A stretch of DNA of 64,000 nucleotides from Eustoma russellianum (GCA_036186865.1 AP025042.1:32079707-32143706); one strand, 5' to 3'. Counted from the stretch's first letter, positions 46,278 to 58,640 are shown. Numbers and translations are program-made. Notes: generated from the sequence alone by a model not told the origin.

Positions 46278-48660
46278 TGTTGAGAAATATGTTTGGATAA
46301 TTTTTAAAGTCAAGATTTTAAGTGATGAATATTTAAAAATGTCACACATGGTGTTATATGTGATTAAAAGTCGAATAAGTTGAACAAGTTGACATCGATC
46401 TCTCAGGTTGTTGCACATCGATCGATCTATGTACATAGATCTCTCACATCGATCGATCTATGTAAGGTAGAAAAGTTTAAGACCTTTCTGTGAGACATCG
46501 ATCGATCAATGTACATCGAACTCTCACTTCGATCGATCGATGTAGGTCAGAGACAAAACCTGAACCTTTATGTGAGACATCGATCTATGAAGCTGAGGTA
46601 CTTCGATCGATCGATGTCTAGAGTTTTTAGAAATAATTCTCTAAAATGTGATAAAATGGTTGTTCTCATTTGTACATGATTTATACATGCTCATTATGTG
46701 CTTATTATGCGTTTTTGGTGATTATTATTGTCTTGTGACTAACGTGCCTTGGAAGTTTCTACAACTTACCAAAAAGGGCAAAATTGGTATTTTAAGTTTT
46801 GTAGGAACATCATATGGTGAAAAATATTTCAAGTGCATATTATTATCTTGGTTATCATGACAAAGGTGGTATTGTGATTATTTCTAACCATCGGGGGCAT
46901 TTCTGGAGTTTTCTCACACCAGGGGTATTTTGGTCATTTTAAACCCCAAGGGTATTTTTGGTATTTTCACTCAAGGAATCTCTTGAGCATATTATTATCT
47001 TCATTCTGGAGCTGTGTTATTATTATTTTGAAGATTATATGGTGATCTTATATCTTATTCTCTCAACCGATGATATTATTGACTATAGCTGGATATGTGA
47101 CGATTTGAGATGTCACATTCTATTTTTATTGAAGACCCTCTTATATATGTTATAAGAGGATATTAATCATCATTTTTTAGAGATTACAAGGTGTCCTTGG
47201 TGCAAGATTCATCACAATATATAAAGGAGAAGAAAGTATGAATTTTGGTGTTATATGTTGACATAATCTTGTCAACACCTATTCATTATTTTTTATTCAC
47301 AAAATTTGAGTTGGTATACATACATACAACATCAAAAACGTCCATAAACAGGTGGAGAAGGTGGTGTACTCATTTTATGACTTTTGGACAAGTGGAAAAT
47401 TCAAAAACAAGCTAGTTGGCAAAAGTTGCCAACTCGAAATTTCAAATTTGAATGTAATGGAGACAAGGTTGTTGGGGATGATTATGGAGGTGCTTTAATT
47501 CAAAATTCTCAGCCATCACATGGTCTAAAATTTGGAGAGAATATGCCATCTATTCACACTATAAATAGGAGGCAAGATGAAGAAGAGAAGACACACACTT
47601 GAAAGCAAAATTGAAGATTGTTGTCTTGCTATTCTCTTCTCATATTTTCGTTCATACTTTGTGTAGCTAAGGTGTTCCAATTTCCTTTGTTGTCCAGCTA
47701 CACTATACACACCTTCTTGAGTTGGATTTGTATGGTTGATTAGCCAAATTTATAAGGCTACATCAATAGGTGGTAGAGGTGTTGTAACCAAGAGTTGCAT
47801 AGAAGTGATTATCCAAGTCTTGAATAGGGTTGGTGTATAACCCAAGGATCAAGCTTGGCTCTTGTTGTAAGGTGTTCATTTGATAGTTAAATCCAAGGAA
47901 AGGTGTTCCTTGGGACTGGAGTAGGTCACATTTACCGAACCAGGATAAATTCTCGGTGTTCTTCTCTTGTTTCTTTATTTCTGTTTTCTGTCCGTTTTTG
48001 ACTGCAGTTTTCACACAACTTCTCACAATTTGAAAAAATATCTAAACAATTTTAAAATTCGTGATTTTTGGTGGAGTTATACTTCAGACTGTTAGCTTTC
48101 ATTTGCAACAAGAATCACTTGATTTGAGCAAGGGAAAGTTAGTCTTTCAGTCTTTGCAAGATAACTGCTCCAATCTGGATGCAATCTGATCAGTTTTGAG
48201 AAAACTTAAATTCTGTATTTTTCAAGAGTTGGTTAAGGTCAGAGCTTTTTGGAAACTTCATCTACACATCCTAAGGAGTGTTTTGATATAAAGATCAACC
48301 TTTTTGGTTGAGTATTCAAAGAGAAACCCTTTTTGCAAAATCAGCAACATTCTGTCCAATTATGTCCAGATTGACCATCTTAATCTTTTTATTTATTTGA
48401 AGAGACAAACGATCTTATTTTTGTCTGATTTTTGGATAGAGTCTTGTTAAATCATTGAAGTTAACTTCTGAAAAGTTTCATAATTTTTGGAGTTGTGTAC
48501 AATTATTTGTGAATTTTTGAAAAACGGGTTCTGAATCTGAGGTGGTTTCAGATTCTGTTTTTCAAAGGGGATTTTAACAAAGGGTTGTAGTGTAATTTCC
48601 GCTAACCACTATTCACCCCCTCCCCTCTAGTGGTGTTTATTGCAGGTGCACGGTCTAACA
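46278..48660 (+). repeat. 5' LTR of the SIRE-like copia
   Basis: 2383 bp, TGTTGAGAAAT...GGTCTAACA. Contains an ATCGAT-palindrome block at 46394-46620 and a TATA box CTATAAATAGG at 47559-47569. It differs from the 3' LTR by scattered substitutions, so it is older than the Ale-like insertion. Confidence 0.95.
46394..46620. repeat. ATCGAT-palindrome block in the SIRE-like LTR
   Basis: Repeated CACATCGATCGATC, TACTTCGATCGATCGATG and related motifs. The second copy is in the 3' LTR (about 55480-55706). The motif style is like the array in the unrelated copia LTR at 9580-9835. Confidence 0.88.
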
Positions 48661-48662
48661 TT

Positions 48663-48674
48663 TGGTATCAGAGC
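48663..48674 (+). promoter_or_regulatory. Primer-binding site (initiator-Met tRNA)
   Basis: TGGTATCAGAGC begins 2 nt after the 5' LTR. It is the standard plant copia primer site. Confidence 0.95.
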
Positions 48675-48781
48675 CAGACCAACACCACTAAAAGAAGCAA
48701 GATTCAACACCATATGAACAATACAAGGCCAAGAAACAACGATTCATTATATACTGTTTGTCTCAAATCTAAGGTACATAC

Positions 48782-49468
48782 TAAGGGTGTCAAACAGGTC
48801 GTGTATCGTGTTTCGTGTTTCGTGTTTTTTGGGTTTCGTGTATCAAAGTGTCATACCCATACCTTACCCGTTTGCTTCGCGTGTATGGATGTAGATACCC
48901 AAACCTGTACATGTCAGGTTTCGTGTCGTGTATCGGGTATACCCACGAACTTGACAAGTACAGATATTTCAAGTCATGTACATGTCATTTCATGTACTTT
49001 TCAGGTATTTTTAGGTTTCGTGTATTTTTTTTCAGGTATCATGTACTTAAACGATTATTGATACAATGTATGAAACAACAATAAATACACAACCAAATGT
49101 TAAATATTAAAATGAGTGAGGTCCTTTAAACTCAAATTACTTGACTCTGCAATAATAGATTAAATAAATGGGATTTGGGAATGGAGGAAGGGGGAATCGA
49201 ACAGGGTTACTTAGTAGCACGAGAGTCTTTTTTTGGAAAAATTTATTTTTTATTTTATTAATTATAAATTTTATTTAAAATACATTTTTTTAATTTTGTG
49301 TATAAACGGGTACCCGTGGGTATGCTCGAACACGACCCGCCATTGGCGGGTATGTTTCAAGTCTTACCCGATTTGTATACGAAACCCGCCAAGGTCATAT
49401 CCATACCCGCGAAAATTCGTGTCAGGTTCGGGTCGTGTTTCGTGTCGTGTCTGAAATTGCCACCCCTA
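48782..49468 (+). mobile_element. Non-autonomous hAT-like element (687 bp) in the SIRE leader
   Basis: The termini are TAAGGGTGTC and, as reverse complement of the other end, TAGGGGTGGC. The flanking 8-bp duplication GTACATAC (48774-48781 and 49469-49476) is perfect. Eight-bp duplications and TAGGGGTGGCAA-type ends are typical of plant hAT elements. The body carries many CGTGT/ACACGA repeats and no transposase. Excision restores AAGGTACATACTATGAG, which places gag's ATG (49478) 1 nt after the insertion. Confidence 0.9.
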
Positions 49469-49477
49469 GTACATACT

Positions 49478-51625
49478 ATGAGTATTGTTTCTCACAAAGG
49501 TGAGTTGGAAGGTATGTCTACACAACGCCCTCCTCTTTTTGATGGCAATAAATTTGTTCATTGGAAACTAAGAATGAGGCTATTCTTAATGGCTATAGAC
49601 ATCGATTTATGGTCTATAGTTGAAGATGGGCCGTACATTCCAACGAAAGTTACACAAGTTAGTGAAGTAACTCAAGAGGTTGAAAAATGTAAAAGTGAAT
49701 GGTCATCAGATGATAAAAAGAAAATGTCCATGAATGCTAAAGCTATGCAATTACTTTTGAATGGACTTACAACTTCTGAAGCAGGATATGTGTCAAATTG
49801 CACAAGCGCACACGACATGTGGAAATCACTTGTATTAAAGCATGAAGGTACTAGTGGTGTTAAAGAGTCAAAAATAAACATGCTTATGACTGAATTAGAG
49901 ACTTTCAAAATGTTGCCAAACGAATCCATAACATCTATGGATTTGAGGATTACTAATATTTTCAATGCCCTTGAAGCTTTAGGAAAGTCATTTTCGAACA
50001 GTGAAAAGGTTCAAAAGGTGTTACGAAGCCTCCCTGCTGAATGGGATCCAAATGTGACTGCAATCGAGGAGACAAAGTCAATCGCTAAGATGGATGAATT
50101 GATCGGGTCTCTTAAAGTTTACGAGGTTAAATTAAACCAACGAAAGTTTGAATCGTCTAAGTCATCCGGTAAGTCAATAGCTTTCAAAACAACCGAAACA
50201 CATGCTAGTAACGATGATAGTAATAGTGATACTGAATTAGACGATGAGTTGATATTGATAGCTAGAAAACTAAGAAAATTTTTCAAACGTCCAAATAGGA
50301 ATAGACAACGTAATTCTTCTTCTTCTTCTTCTTCTCAACCTAGGAAGAATAACATAAACAAATGGAATAATAAAGAATTAAAGTGTTATGAATGCGGTCA
50401 AAAAGGACATATTTCATACGACTGTCCCACGAAGAAAAATAATAATAACAACAATAATAAACAAGCCAAGGACAAGGAGGCTCAAACGACAAAGACAAAG
50501 GAGTCTAAGGCAAGAAAAGGGGAACGAGCAATGAAGGTGAGCACATGGAGCGACTCATCCGACTCAGAATCCGAAACTGAGGAAGCTCAAGTGTGCTTCA
50601 TATCCAACGAGGTATGTTCTTCTTCTGATAGTGATTCTGATAGTGACATGACACTTGATGAAATGTATGAAGAATTCCTAAGAATGCATGCTCACTGTAA
50701 GAAGCTCTCTAAAGAAAAGAAGAAACTAGTTGAAGAAAATGACAAGTTGAAGACGTCCAACTTGGAATTTTTCGATCAACTAGAATCTCTTAAACAAGAG
50801 TCTACTAATACTCTTGATTCTTTAGAGAATAAAATTGAATCATATAGGAAAGATGAACATAAGATAAAAATAGAAAATAAGATGTTAAAATCAAAGATAG
50901 AAAGTTGTGAACATGAAATAACACAACTTAAGTCGTCTAAACTTAACTTAGAAAAAATGTTAGAACAATTTAAATCGGGTGCAAATATGTTAGATACACT
51001 TATCTCATCACAAAAGTATGGTAATGATAAAACCGGCTTAGGCTATAAAGAAGAAAATGAAAAAGTAAATAAAAAGACTAAGTTTGTTTCATCTAGTACA
51101 AAGTTACCATATAATACAACAAAATCAACTTTGCCTGCTTCTACACCTTCGTCTACTTATATTAAGGCAAAAATGCAACATACACCCAAAAAAGCACACA
51201 CGCATAAACATACATCTAGGCCAAACTTTGCATCTAGACAACATATAAATTATGCCTACATGTATACAAATGCAACTAGACCGAATAAAATGCATACAAC
51301 TTATTATGAACCTAAGTATAGGCAACACTCTTATAAGTCTTATAGAAATGCCTACAAACACACTTATATAGCGCCATATAAAAAACAAATTCACATGCCT
51401 TATACCCATCATAAATCTCGGCCATCCTATAATGATTATCAACCATGGCACAACATGTATAACAATGAATCTTCACTTATGTGGAATAATCATGTATATG
51501 CTAATTCTTCTTATTTTCCAAATTATAACAATGCTAAAAATGTGCCTAGAAGGTATATTCAAGTTTGGATACCTAAGGGATATCTAAACAAGAATAGTGC
51601 CCCTAACATTCAAGGACCCAAATAA
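49478..51625 (+). CDS. SIRE-like gag, 715 aa
   Basis: The start at 49478 (MSIVSHKGELEGMSTQRPPL) is chosen because the 60 in-frame codons upstream lie in the hAT insertion. The N-terminal gag domain (FDGNKFVHWKLRMRLFLMAI onward) is followed by an acidic Ser-rich stretch and a CCHC knuckle (CYECGQKGHISYDC, about residues 303-316). Then comes an Asn-rich linker and a long charged, probably coiled-coil region (KKLSKEKKKLVEEN onward), ending in a Tyr/His-rich tail. The large post-knuckle extension fits SIRE-type gag. It ends at TAA 51623-51625. Two more in-frame stops (51653 and 51707) separate it from pol in the same frame. Confidence 0.9.
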   Translation: MSIVSHKGELEGMSTQRPPLFDGNKFVHWKLRMRLFLMAIDIDLWSIVEDGPYIPTKVTQVSEVTQEVEKCKSEWSSDDKKKMSMNAKAMQLLLNGLTTSEAGYVSNCTSAHDMWKSLVLKHEGTSGVKESKINMLMTELETFKMLPNESITSMDLRITNIFNALEALGKSFSNSEKVQKVLRSLPAEWDPNVTAIEETKSIAKMDELIGSLKVYEVKLNQRKFESSKSSGKSIAFKTTETHASNDDSNSDTELDDELILIARKLRKFFKRPNRNRQRNSSSSSSSQPRKNNINKWNNKELKCYECGQKGHISYDCPTKKNNNNNNNKQAKDKEAQTTKTKESKARKGERAMKVSTWSDSSDSESETEEAQVCFISNEVCSSSDSDSDSDMTLDEMYEEFLRMHAHCKKLSKEKKKLVEENDKLKTSNLEFFDQLESLKQESTNTLDSLENKIESYRKDEHKIKIENKMLKSKIESCEHEITQLKSSKLNLEKMLEQFKSGANMLDTLISSQKYGNDKTGLGYKEENEKVNKKTKFVSSSTKLPYNTTKSTLPASTPSSTYIKAKMQHTPKKAHTHKHTSRPNFASRQHINYAYMYTNATRPNKMHTTYYEPKYRQHSYKSYRNAYKHTYIAPYKKQIHMPYTHHKSRPSYNDYQPWHNMYNNESSLMWNNHVYANSSYFPNYNNAKNVPRRYIQVWIPKGYLNKNSAPNIQGPK

Positions 51626-51709
51626 AGGGTACCTAAAACTTTGTCTCCATTGTAGGATAAACGCAAGGAATGCAAGAAGGAGGCAAAGTCAAAGAATCTA
51701 AAAACCTAA

Positions 51710-54700
51710 TGGTTTTTAGATAGTGGATGTTCGAGGCATATGACGGGGAACCCCAAATTATTCATCGAATTGGAACACATCAAGGATGGAGGAAAAGTAA
51801 CATTCAGTGACAACAACAAAGGACAAGTTGTTGGAAAAGGAACAATTGGAGACCCTAACACATTTCAAATACGAAATGTGTTATTAGTAAGCAATCTATC
51901 TTATAATTTACTTAGTATTTCTCAACTTATAGATTGTGGTTATGATGTCTCCTTTCTTCCCAATTCTTGTGATATAATAAATGAAAAAGGAGAAACGGTT
52001 TTAAAAGAAAATAGAGATGGAAATATTTATACTCTTACCCTAGATAACATGTTAGATGCTAAGGTTAAGTGTCTAATATCACATGACTTAGATGTAAATT
52101 TATGGCATAGAAGATTAGGCCATATAGGAATTTCAACTATTAAGAAATTGTCTAAGAAGAATTTAATTAGAGGAATGCCTAAGTTAGACTTAGATAATTT
52201 TCAAATGTGTGAAACATGTATTAAGGAAAAACACATTAAAGAAACCTTAAAACCGAAACATGAAGTGAGTACTAGTCATGTACTAGAATTGCTTCACTTA
52301 GACTTATTTGGTCCAAGTAGGACAAGAAGTCTAGGTGGACAGTACTATGTGTGTGTCATAGTAGATGATTACTCAAGCTACACATGGACGTTGTTCTTAA
52401 CACACAAAGACGATGCTCCATTAGCAATCGAAACCCTTATTAAGCAACTTGAAAACATTTATGAAGAAAATGTTAAAAGAATTAGAAGCGATAGAGGTGG
52501 AGAATTTAAAAACAAAGACGTAATCAAATTTTGCGAACTATATGGAATCAAACATGAATTCTCACCACCTAGAACACCACAACTCAATGGAGTTGTTGAA
52601 CGTAAAAATAGAACGATTCAAGAAGTTTCAAGGACAATGCTGTGTGAAAATAAATTACCTAAATATTTATGGGCTGAAGCTGTTAGTTGTGCATGCTATA
52701 TTATAAATAGGCTCACTATTAGAAAGAAATTAAATAAAACGCCTTATGAATTGCTAAACAATAGACAACCTAAGATAGATTATCTTAAAGTATTTGGATG
52801 TAAATGTTTTGTGCTGAACACTAAGGATAATCTAGATAAATTTGAACAAAAGTCTATTGAATGCATATTTGTTGGGTATTCAACTAACTCAAGAGCATAT
52901 AGGTGTTATAATCCTGCATCTAGAAAAATAATTGAATCCATACATGTGAAATTCAATGAAAATGCATGCTTTGAAATTAGTGATAAACATCAACATAAAC
53001 AAGAAACAAACGTTGAAAATATGTTTGATGATGATGTATTACTTGAGCCTGTACTTGATCATCTAGAACCAACTTCCCCTGAACAAGACAAACATGAACC
53101 CTTAGATGAAATAAATCAAGAGACTCTGCAATTAGAAGATACAACTAATGATCCAATTACATATGATAACGTTCACACTAATGAAATATTTGAACAAGAT
53201 GAGGGTGAACTTAATCAATCGAGGAATTGGTGGCACCCTAGAGAACTAATCATTGGGGATCCAAGTGTTGGGGTTAAAACACGTAGAAATATAAGTCAAC
53301 TTGAAGGACATAGCTTAATCTCACAATTAGAACCTAAGAACGTAAAGGAAGCCTTAGGTGACATATCATGGATAGATGCTATGCATGAGGAATTAAATCA
53401 ATTCACAAGGAACAACGTGTGGGACTTAGTACCTAAACCTGAAGACAAGTCTATCATAGGAACTAAATGAGTTTTTAGGAATAAAATGGATGAACAAGGA
53501 AATATTACAAGGAATAAGGCTAGACTAGTCGCACAAGGTTATAATCAACAAGAAGGAATAGATTATGAAGAAACCTTTGCACCAGTTGCACGACTAGAAG
53601 CAATTAGATTGTTACTTGCGATTGCAAGTATAAGAAAAATTAAGCTCTTCCAAATGGATGTCAAGAGTGCATTCTTGAATGGATACATCCAAGAAGAAGT
53701 GTTTGTCAAACAACCTCCTGGATTCGAAGATCCGAAGAATCCGAACCATGTTTATAAGCTTAAGAAAGCTCTATATGGTTTAAATCAAGCTCCAAGAGCT
53801 TGGTATGATAGATTTGCAAACTTTCTTATTGCAAATAATTATCAAAGGGGAACCATCGACAACACATTATTCCTAAGAAGAAAAGGTAATGATTTGTTAA
53901 TAGTTCAAATATACATAGATGATATAATCTTTGGTTCAACCAACCCTGCTTTAGTAAAAGACTTCGAAGAATGTATGAAGTCAGAGTTTGAAATGTCAAT
54001 GATAGGAGAGTTGAATTATTTCTTAGGACTTCAAATCAAACAAACCCCTCAAGGAATTCACATTAGCCAACTTAAGTATGTCAATGATATGATTAAGAAG
54101 TTTGGCTTTGAAGAGTTGAAACCTACAACTACGCCTATGAGTGTTAGTACCAAACTTGATAAGGATGAAAATGGTAAACTTTTTGATGACACACTTTATA
54201 GGTCTATGATTGGCTCATTGTTATACTTAACTGCATCAAGACCTGATATTATGTTTAGTGTGTGTATGTGTGCTAGGTTTCAATCTTGTCCTAAGGTATC
54301 ACATTACAATGCAGTGAAAAAGATCTTTAGATATCTTAAGCATACACCTCACTTAGGACTGTGGTATGATAGAAACGCTAAGTTGGAATTACACGCATAT
54401 AGTGATGCTGATTATGGTGGTTGCAAGTTAGATAGAAAATCCACTAGCGGTACATGTCAATTCATAGGAACTAATTTGATCTCTTGGTTTTCTAAAAAGC
54501 AAGCTAGTGTAGCTCTTTCTACCACTGAAGCCGAGTATATCGCTTTGAGTTTATGTACTACCCAAATACTTTGGCTTAAACAGCAACTTAGTGATTTTGG
54601 CATTAAAATGAATAAGATTCCAATTTTCTGCGATAGCACAAGTGCAATCAATCTTTCCCGGAATCCGGTGCTTCATTCTAAGGCCAAACACATTGAGGTG

Positions 54701-54865
54701 CGATACCACTTTCTTCGCGATCATGTTCAAAATGAGGATATAGTAATAAACCATATAAGAACTGATCACCAAATCGCTGACATCTTCATTAAACCCCTTA
54801 ATCAAGCCACTTTTGAAAACTTACGAGCCAAATTAGGCATGATGACTTACGATCCCATTGCATAG
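51710..54865 (+). pseudogene. SIRE-like pol with one internal nonsense codon
   Basis: Open from just after TAA 51707-51709, starting at the protease site WFLDSGCSRHMTG. Integrase follows (LWHRRLGHIG; LHLDLFGPS, RSDRGGEFKN, VVERKNRTIQEV), with D,D,E intact. A TGA at 53468-53470 replaces the Trp of GTKWVF at the start of RT. RT and RNase H then continue in frame: QMDVKSAFLNGYIQEEVFV, KKALYGLNQAPRAWY, YIDDIIFGS, then YSDADYGGCKLDRKSTSG and ALSTTEAEYIAL, ending QIADIFIKPLNQ. Only the one stop breaks this region, so the decay is slight. Confidence 0.93.
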
Positions 54866-54966
54866 TTCTATCTTTTGCATGATTTGCAAAATAAAGGGGG
54901 AGATAGAATAAGAACATGATTTTAGTTGGTAAGTCATGTTTTAGTTGGTAAGTCATGATGAATCAT

Positions 54967-55376
54967 ATGCTAAGTTTTTTTATTGGTATAAATTTTGGAG
55001 CATAGGTTAAGGGGGAGAGTATGAGTTGAGGGGGAGCAGCATACTATTTAAACGTTGAAAACATAGTTGAAAACATTTGGTTAAACTTTTGGTTAAGCTT
55101 TTGGTTATAAGTTGTGACATTACAATCTTGTTAGGTTATTTTGAAAATCATCCAAAAGGGGGAGAATGTTGAGAAATATGCTAAGTTTTTTTATTGGTAT
55201 AAATTTTGGAGCATAGGTTAAGGGGGAGAGTATGAGTTGAGGGGGAACAGCATACTATTTAAACGTTGAAAACATAGTTGAAAACATTTGGTTAAACTTT
55301 TGGTTATAAGTTGTGACATTAAAATCATGTTAGGTTATTTTGAAAATCATCCAAAAGGGGGAGAATGTTGAGAAAT
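54967..55376 (+). repeat. Tandem duplication carrying a second polypurine tract
   Basis: Unit 1 (54967-55177, 211 bp) and unit 2 (55178-55376, 199 bp) are near-identical, both starting ATGCTAAGTTTTTTTATTGG. Unit 1 holds its own AAAAGGGGGAGAA tract (55154-55166) followed by the first LTR bases (TGTTGAGAAATAT). The working tract before the LTR is 55353-55365. Confidence 0.92.
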
Positions 55377-57745
55377 ATGTTTGGATAATTTTCAAAGTCA
55401 AGATTTTAAGTGATGAATATTTAAAAATGCCACACATGGTGTTATATGTGATTAAAAGTTGAATAAGTTGAACAAGTTGACATCGATCTCTCAAGTTGTT
55501 GCACATCGATCGATCTATGTACATAGATCTCTCACATCGATCGATCTATGTAAGGTAGAAAAGTTTAAGACCTTTCTGTGAGACATCGATCGATCAATGT
55601 ACATCGAACTCTCACTTCGATCGATCGATGTAGGTCAGAGACAAAACCTGAACCTTTATGTGAGACATCGATCTATGAAGCTGAGGTACTTCGATCGATC
55701 GATGTCTGGAGTTTTTAGAAATAATTCTGTAAAATGTGATAAAATGGTTGTTTTCATTTGTACATGATTTATACATGCTCATTATGTGCTTATTATGTGT
55801 TTTTGGTGATTATTATTGTCTTGTGACTAACGTGCCTTGGAAGTTTCTACAACTTACCAAAAAGGGCAAAATTGGTATTTTAAGTTTTGTAGGAACATCA
55901 TATGGTGAAAAATATTTCAAGTGCATATTATTATCTTGGTTATCATGACAAAGGTAGTATTGTGATTATTTCTGACCATCGGGGGCATTTCTGGAGTTTT
56001 CTCACACCAGGGGTATTTTGGTCATTTTAACCCCAAGGGTATTTTTGGTATTTTCACTCAAGGAATCTCTTGAGCATATTAGTATCTTCATTCTGGAGCT
56101 GTGTTATTATTATTTTGAAGATTATATGGTGATCTTATATCTTATTCTCTCAACCGATGATATTATTGACTATAGCTGGATATGTGACGATTTGAGATGT
56201 CACATTCTATTTTTTCTTGAAGACCCTCTTATATATGTTATAAGAGGATATTAATCATCATTTTTTAGAGATTACAAGGTGTCCTTGGTGCAAGATTCAT
56301 CACAATATGTAAAGGAGAAGAAAATATGAATTTTGGTGTTATATGTTGACATAATCTTGTCAACACTTATTCATTATTTTTTATTCACAAAATTTGAGTT
56401 GGTATACATACATACAACATCAAAAACGTCCATAAACAGGTGGAGAAGGTGGTGTACTCATTTTATGACTTTTGGACAAGTGGAAAATTCAAAAACAAGC
56501 TAGTTGGCAAAAGTTGCCAACTTGAAATTTCAAATTTGAATGTAATGGAGACAAGGTTGTTGGGGATGATTATGGAGATGCTTTAATTCAAAATTCTCAG
56601 CCATCACATGGTCTAAAATTTGGAGAGAATATGCCATCTATTCACACTATAAATAGGAGGCAAGGTGAAGAAGAGAAGACACACACTTGAAAGCAAAATT
56701 GAAGATTGTTGTCTTGCTATTCTCTTCTCATATTTTCGTTCATACTTTGTGTAGCTAAGGTGTTCCAATTTCCTTTGTTGTCCAGCTAGACTATACACAC
56801 CTTCTTGAGTTGGATTTGTATGATTGATTAGCCAAATTTATAAGGCTACATCAATAGGTGGTAGAGGTGTTGTAACCAAGAGTTGCATAGAAGTGATTAT
56901 CCAAGTCTTGAATAGGGTTGGTGTATAACCCAAGGATCAAGCTTGGCTCTTGTTGTAAGGTGTTCATTTGATAGTGAAATCCAAGGAAAGGTGTTCCTTG
57001 GGACTGGAGTAGGTCACATTCACCGAACCAGGATAAATTCTCGGTGTTCTTCTCTTGTTTCTTTATTTCTGTTTTCTGCCCGTTTTTGACTGCAGTTTTC
57101 ACACAACTTCTCACAATTTGAAAAAAATATCTAAACAATTTCAAAATTCGTGATTTTTGGTGGAGTTATACTTCAGACTGTTATCTTTCATTTTCAACAA
57201 GAATCACTTGATTTGAGCAAGGGAAAGTTAGTCTTTCAGTCTTTGCAAGATAACTGCTCCAATCTGGATGCAATCTGACCAGTTTTGAGAAAACTTAAAT
57301 TCTGTATTTTTCAAGAGTTGGTTAAGGTCAGAGCTTTTTGGAAACTTCATCTACACATCCTAAGGAGTGTTTTGATATAAAGATCAACCTTTTTGGTTGA
57401 GTATTTAAAGAGAAACACGTTTTGCAAAATCAGCAACATTCTGTCCAATTCTGTCCAGATTGACCATCTGAATCTTTTTATTTATTTGAAGGGACAAACG
57501 ATCTTATTTTTATCTGATTTTTGGATAGAGTCTTGTTAACTCATTGAAGTTAACTTCTGGAAAGTTTCATAATTTTTGGAGTTGTGTACAATTATTTGTG
57601 AATTTTTGAAAAGCGGGTTCTGAATCTGAGGTGGTTTCAGATTCTGTTTTTCAAAAGGGATTTTAACAAAGGGTTATAGTGTAATTTCCGCTAACCACTA
57701 TTCACCCCCCTCTAGTGGTGTTTATTGCAGGTGCACGGTCCAACA
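55366..57745 (+). repeat. 3' LTR of the SIRE-like copia
   Basis: 2380 bp, partner of 46278-48660. Ends GGTCCAACA. Small ORFs in it are shared with the 5' LTR and are not genes. Confidence 0.95.
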
Positions 57746-58176
57746 GGTTGCTTACTGAGCCCGTTGATTTGGCTCACACCACCACTCACCAGTTTTGCAG
57801 GTAGGAGAAGTTAAGGTATGCTTGCGCAGGAGTTAGTGTACCCTGGAAGATCGGGGTTGGAGATTTCGAGACTAAGGATATTCAGACGAGACTTTTGAGG
57901 ATTTAGTTGAGACAGTTATTTCGATATTCGAGGTTACGTATTTTGAATATTAGTGTTTATCTGCATTTGTCCAGTGTATCGGTTTGTATTAGCCTAGACA
58001 TTGTATTAATGATGATGATCATTTTATTCGAGAGTTTTAGTTTATGACTTCCGCTAACATCGATTTACGTTATTAAGATGACGTGTAATTGAATTGTGTC
58101 GACGCCTTATATTCACTTTAGCGAGATACGGCGGGTGAGTCGTTTCGAGTACTAGGACTCGAGACGGATCGCTACA
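57746..58176 (+). repeat. Solo gypsy-like LTR, 3' part
   Basis: After the GGTTG duplication the sequence CTTACTGAGCCCGTTGATTT resumes and runs to GATCGCTACA (58176). This is the diverged reverse complement of the first 450 bp of LTRs A-C (which begin TGTAGCG). Confidence 0.85.
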
Positions 58177-58343
58177 TTTTTCCCCAATATCAAATTTAAA
58201 TGAAAGACCCGTAGTGGGTATTAGTGGGAAGAAAGTGCAAGCAGACCCTGGATTCCAGAGACTGATATGCTTTATTAATCTCCTGATTTACAGACTGATA
58301 TGCCTTATTACTTTATTAATGAACGTACATTTGAAGGAGACGA

Positions 58344-58511
58344 GATCTTCTCACCCTATTTTTTCTCATCCTACTCTCTACCGTACGACACGTGGCAACA
58401 GGGAAGAGGAGTGGTGATGCTAGATGCGGGTGACCTGCATCTAGCCTCACCCTTCTGCTGTCACGTGTCGTACGGTAGAAAGTGGGGTGAAGGAAAATGG
58501 GTGAGAAGATC
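58344..58511. repeat. Foldback (palindromic) miniature element, 168 bp
   Basis: The left arm from GATCTTCTCACCC and the right arm ending GGGTGAGAAGATC are inverted copies over about 75 bp each, including CTACCGTACGACACGTG. A central palindrome (TGCTAGATGCGGGTGA / ACCTGCATCTAGC) leaves almost no loop. No clear target duplication was found, so the transposon class is open. Confidence 0.75.
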
Positions 58512-58640
58512 CTAACCCATTTGAAGCATGAAGGCATGATTTTTAATTTTAGGTGATCTTACTACTCTATTGATTCACATACTGATATTGTGCTTGCTAA
58601 GATGGCTATTCATAATTCCATAGCAAAAAGTGCATCAGAT

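Larger units (their letters stand above)
46278..57745 (+). mobile_element. SIRE/Maximus-like copia retrotransposon (11,468 bp)
   Basis: LTRs of 2383 bp (46278-48660) and 2380 bp (55366-57745), TG...CA, are flanked by a perfect duplication GGTTG (46273-46277 and 57746-57750). The primer site TGGTATCAGAGC (48663-48674) fits initiator-Met tRNA. The polypurine tract AAAAGGGGGAGAA is at 55353-55365. Long LTRs, a very long gag with a large C-terminal extension, and the pol type fit the SIRE/Maximus lineage. There is no env-like ORF between pol and the 3' LTR, unlike some members. It is inserted in the solo gypsy-like LTR. Confidence 0.95.

Noticed and set aside
49298..49477. N-terminal 60 codons in frame with gag
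   Set aside because: They lie in the hAT insertion; gag homology starts after the ATG at 49478.
54866..55365. Search for an env-like gene of the SIRE type
   Set aside because: Only about 500 bp and filled by a tandem duplication; no ORF.
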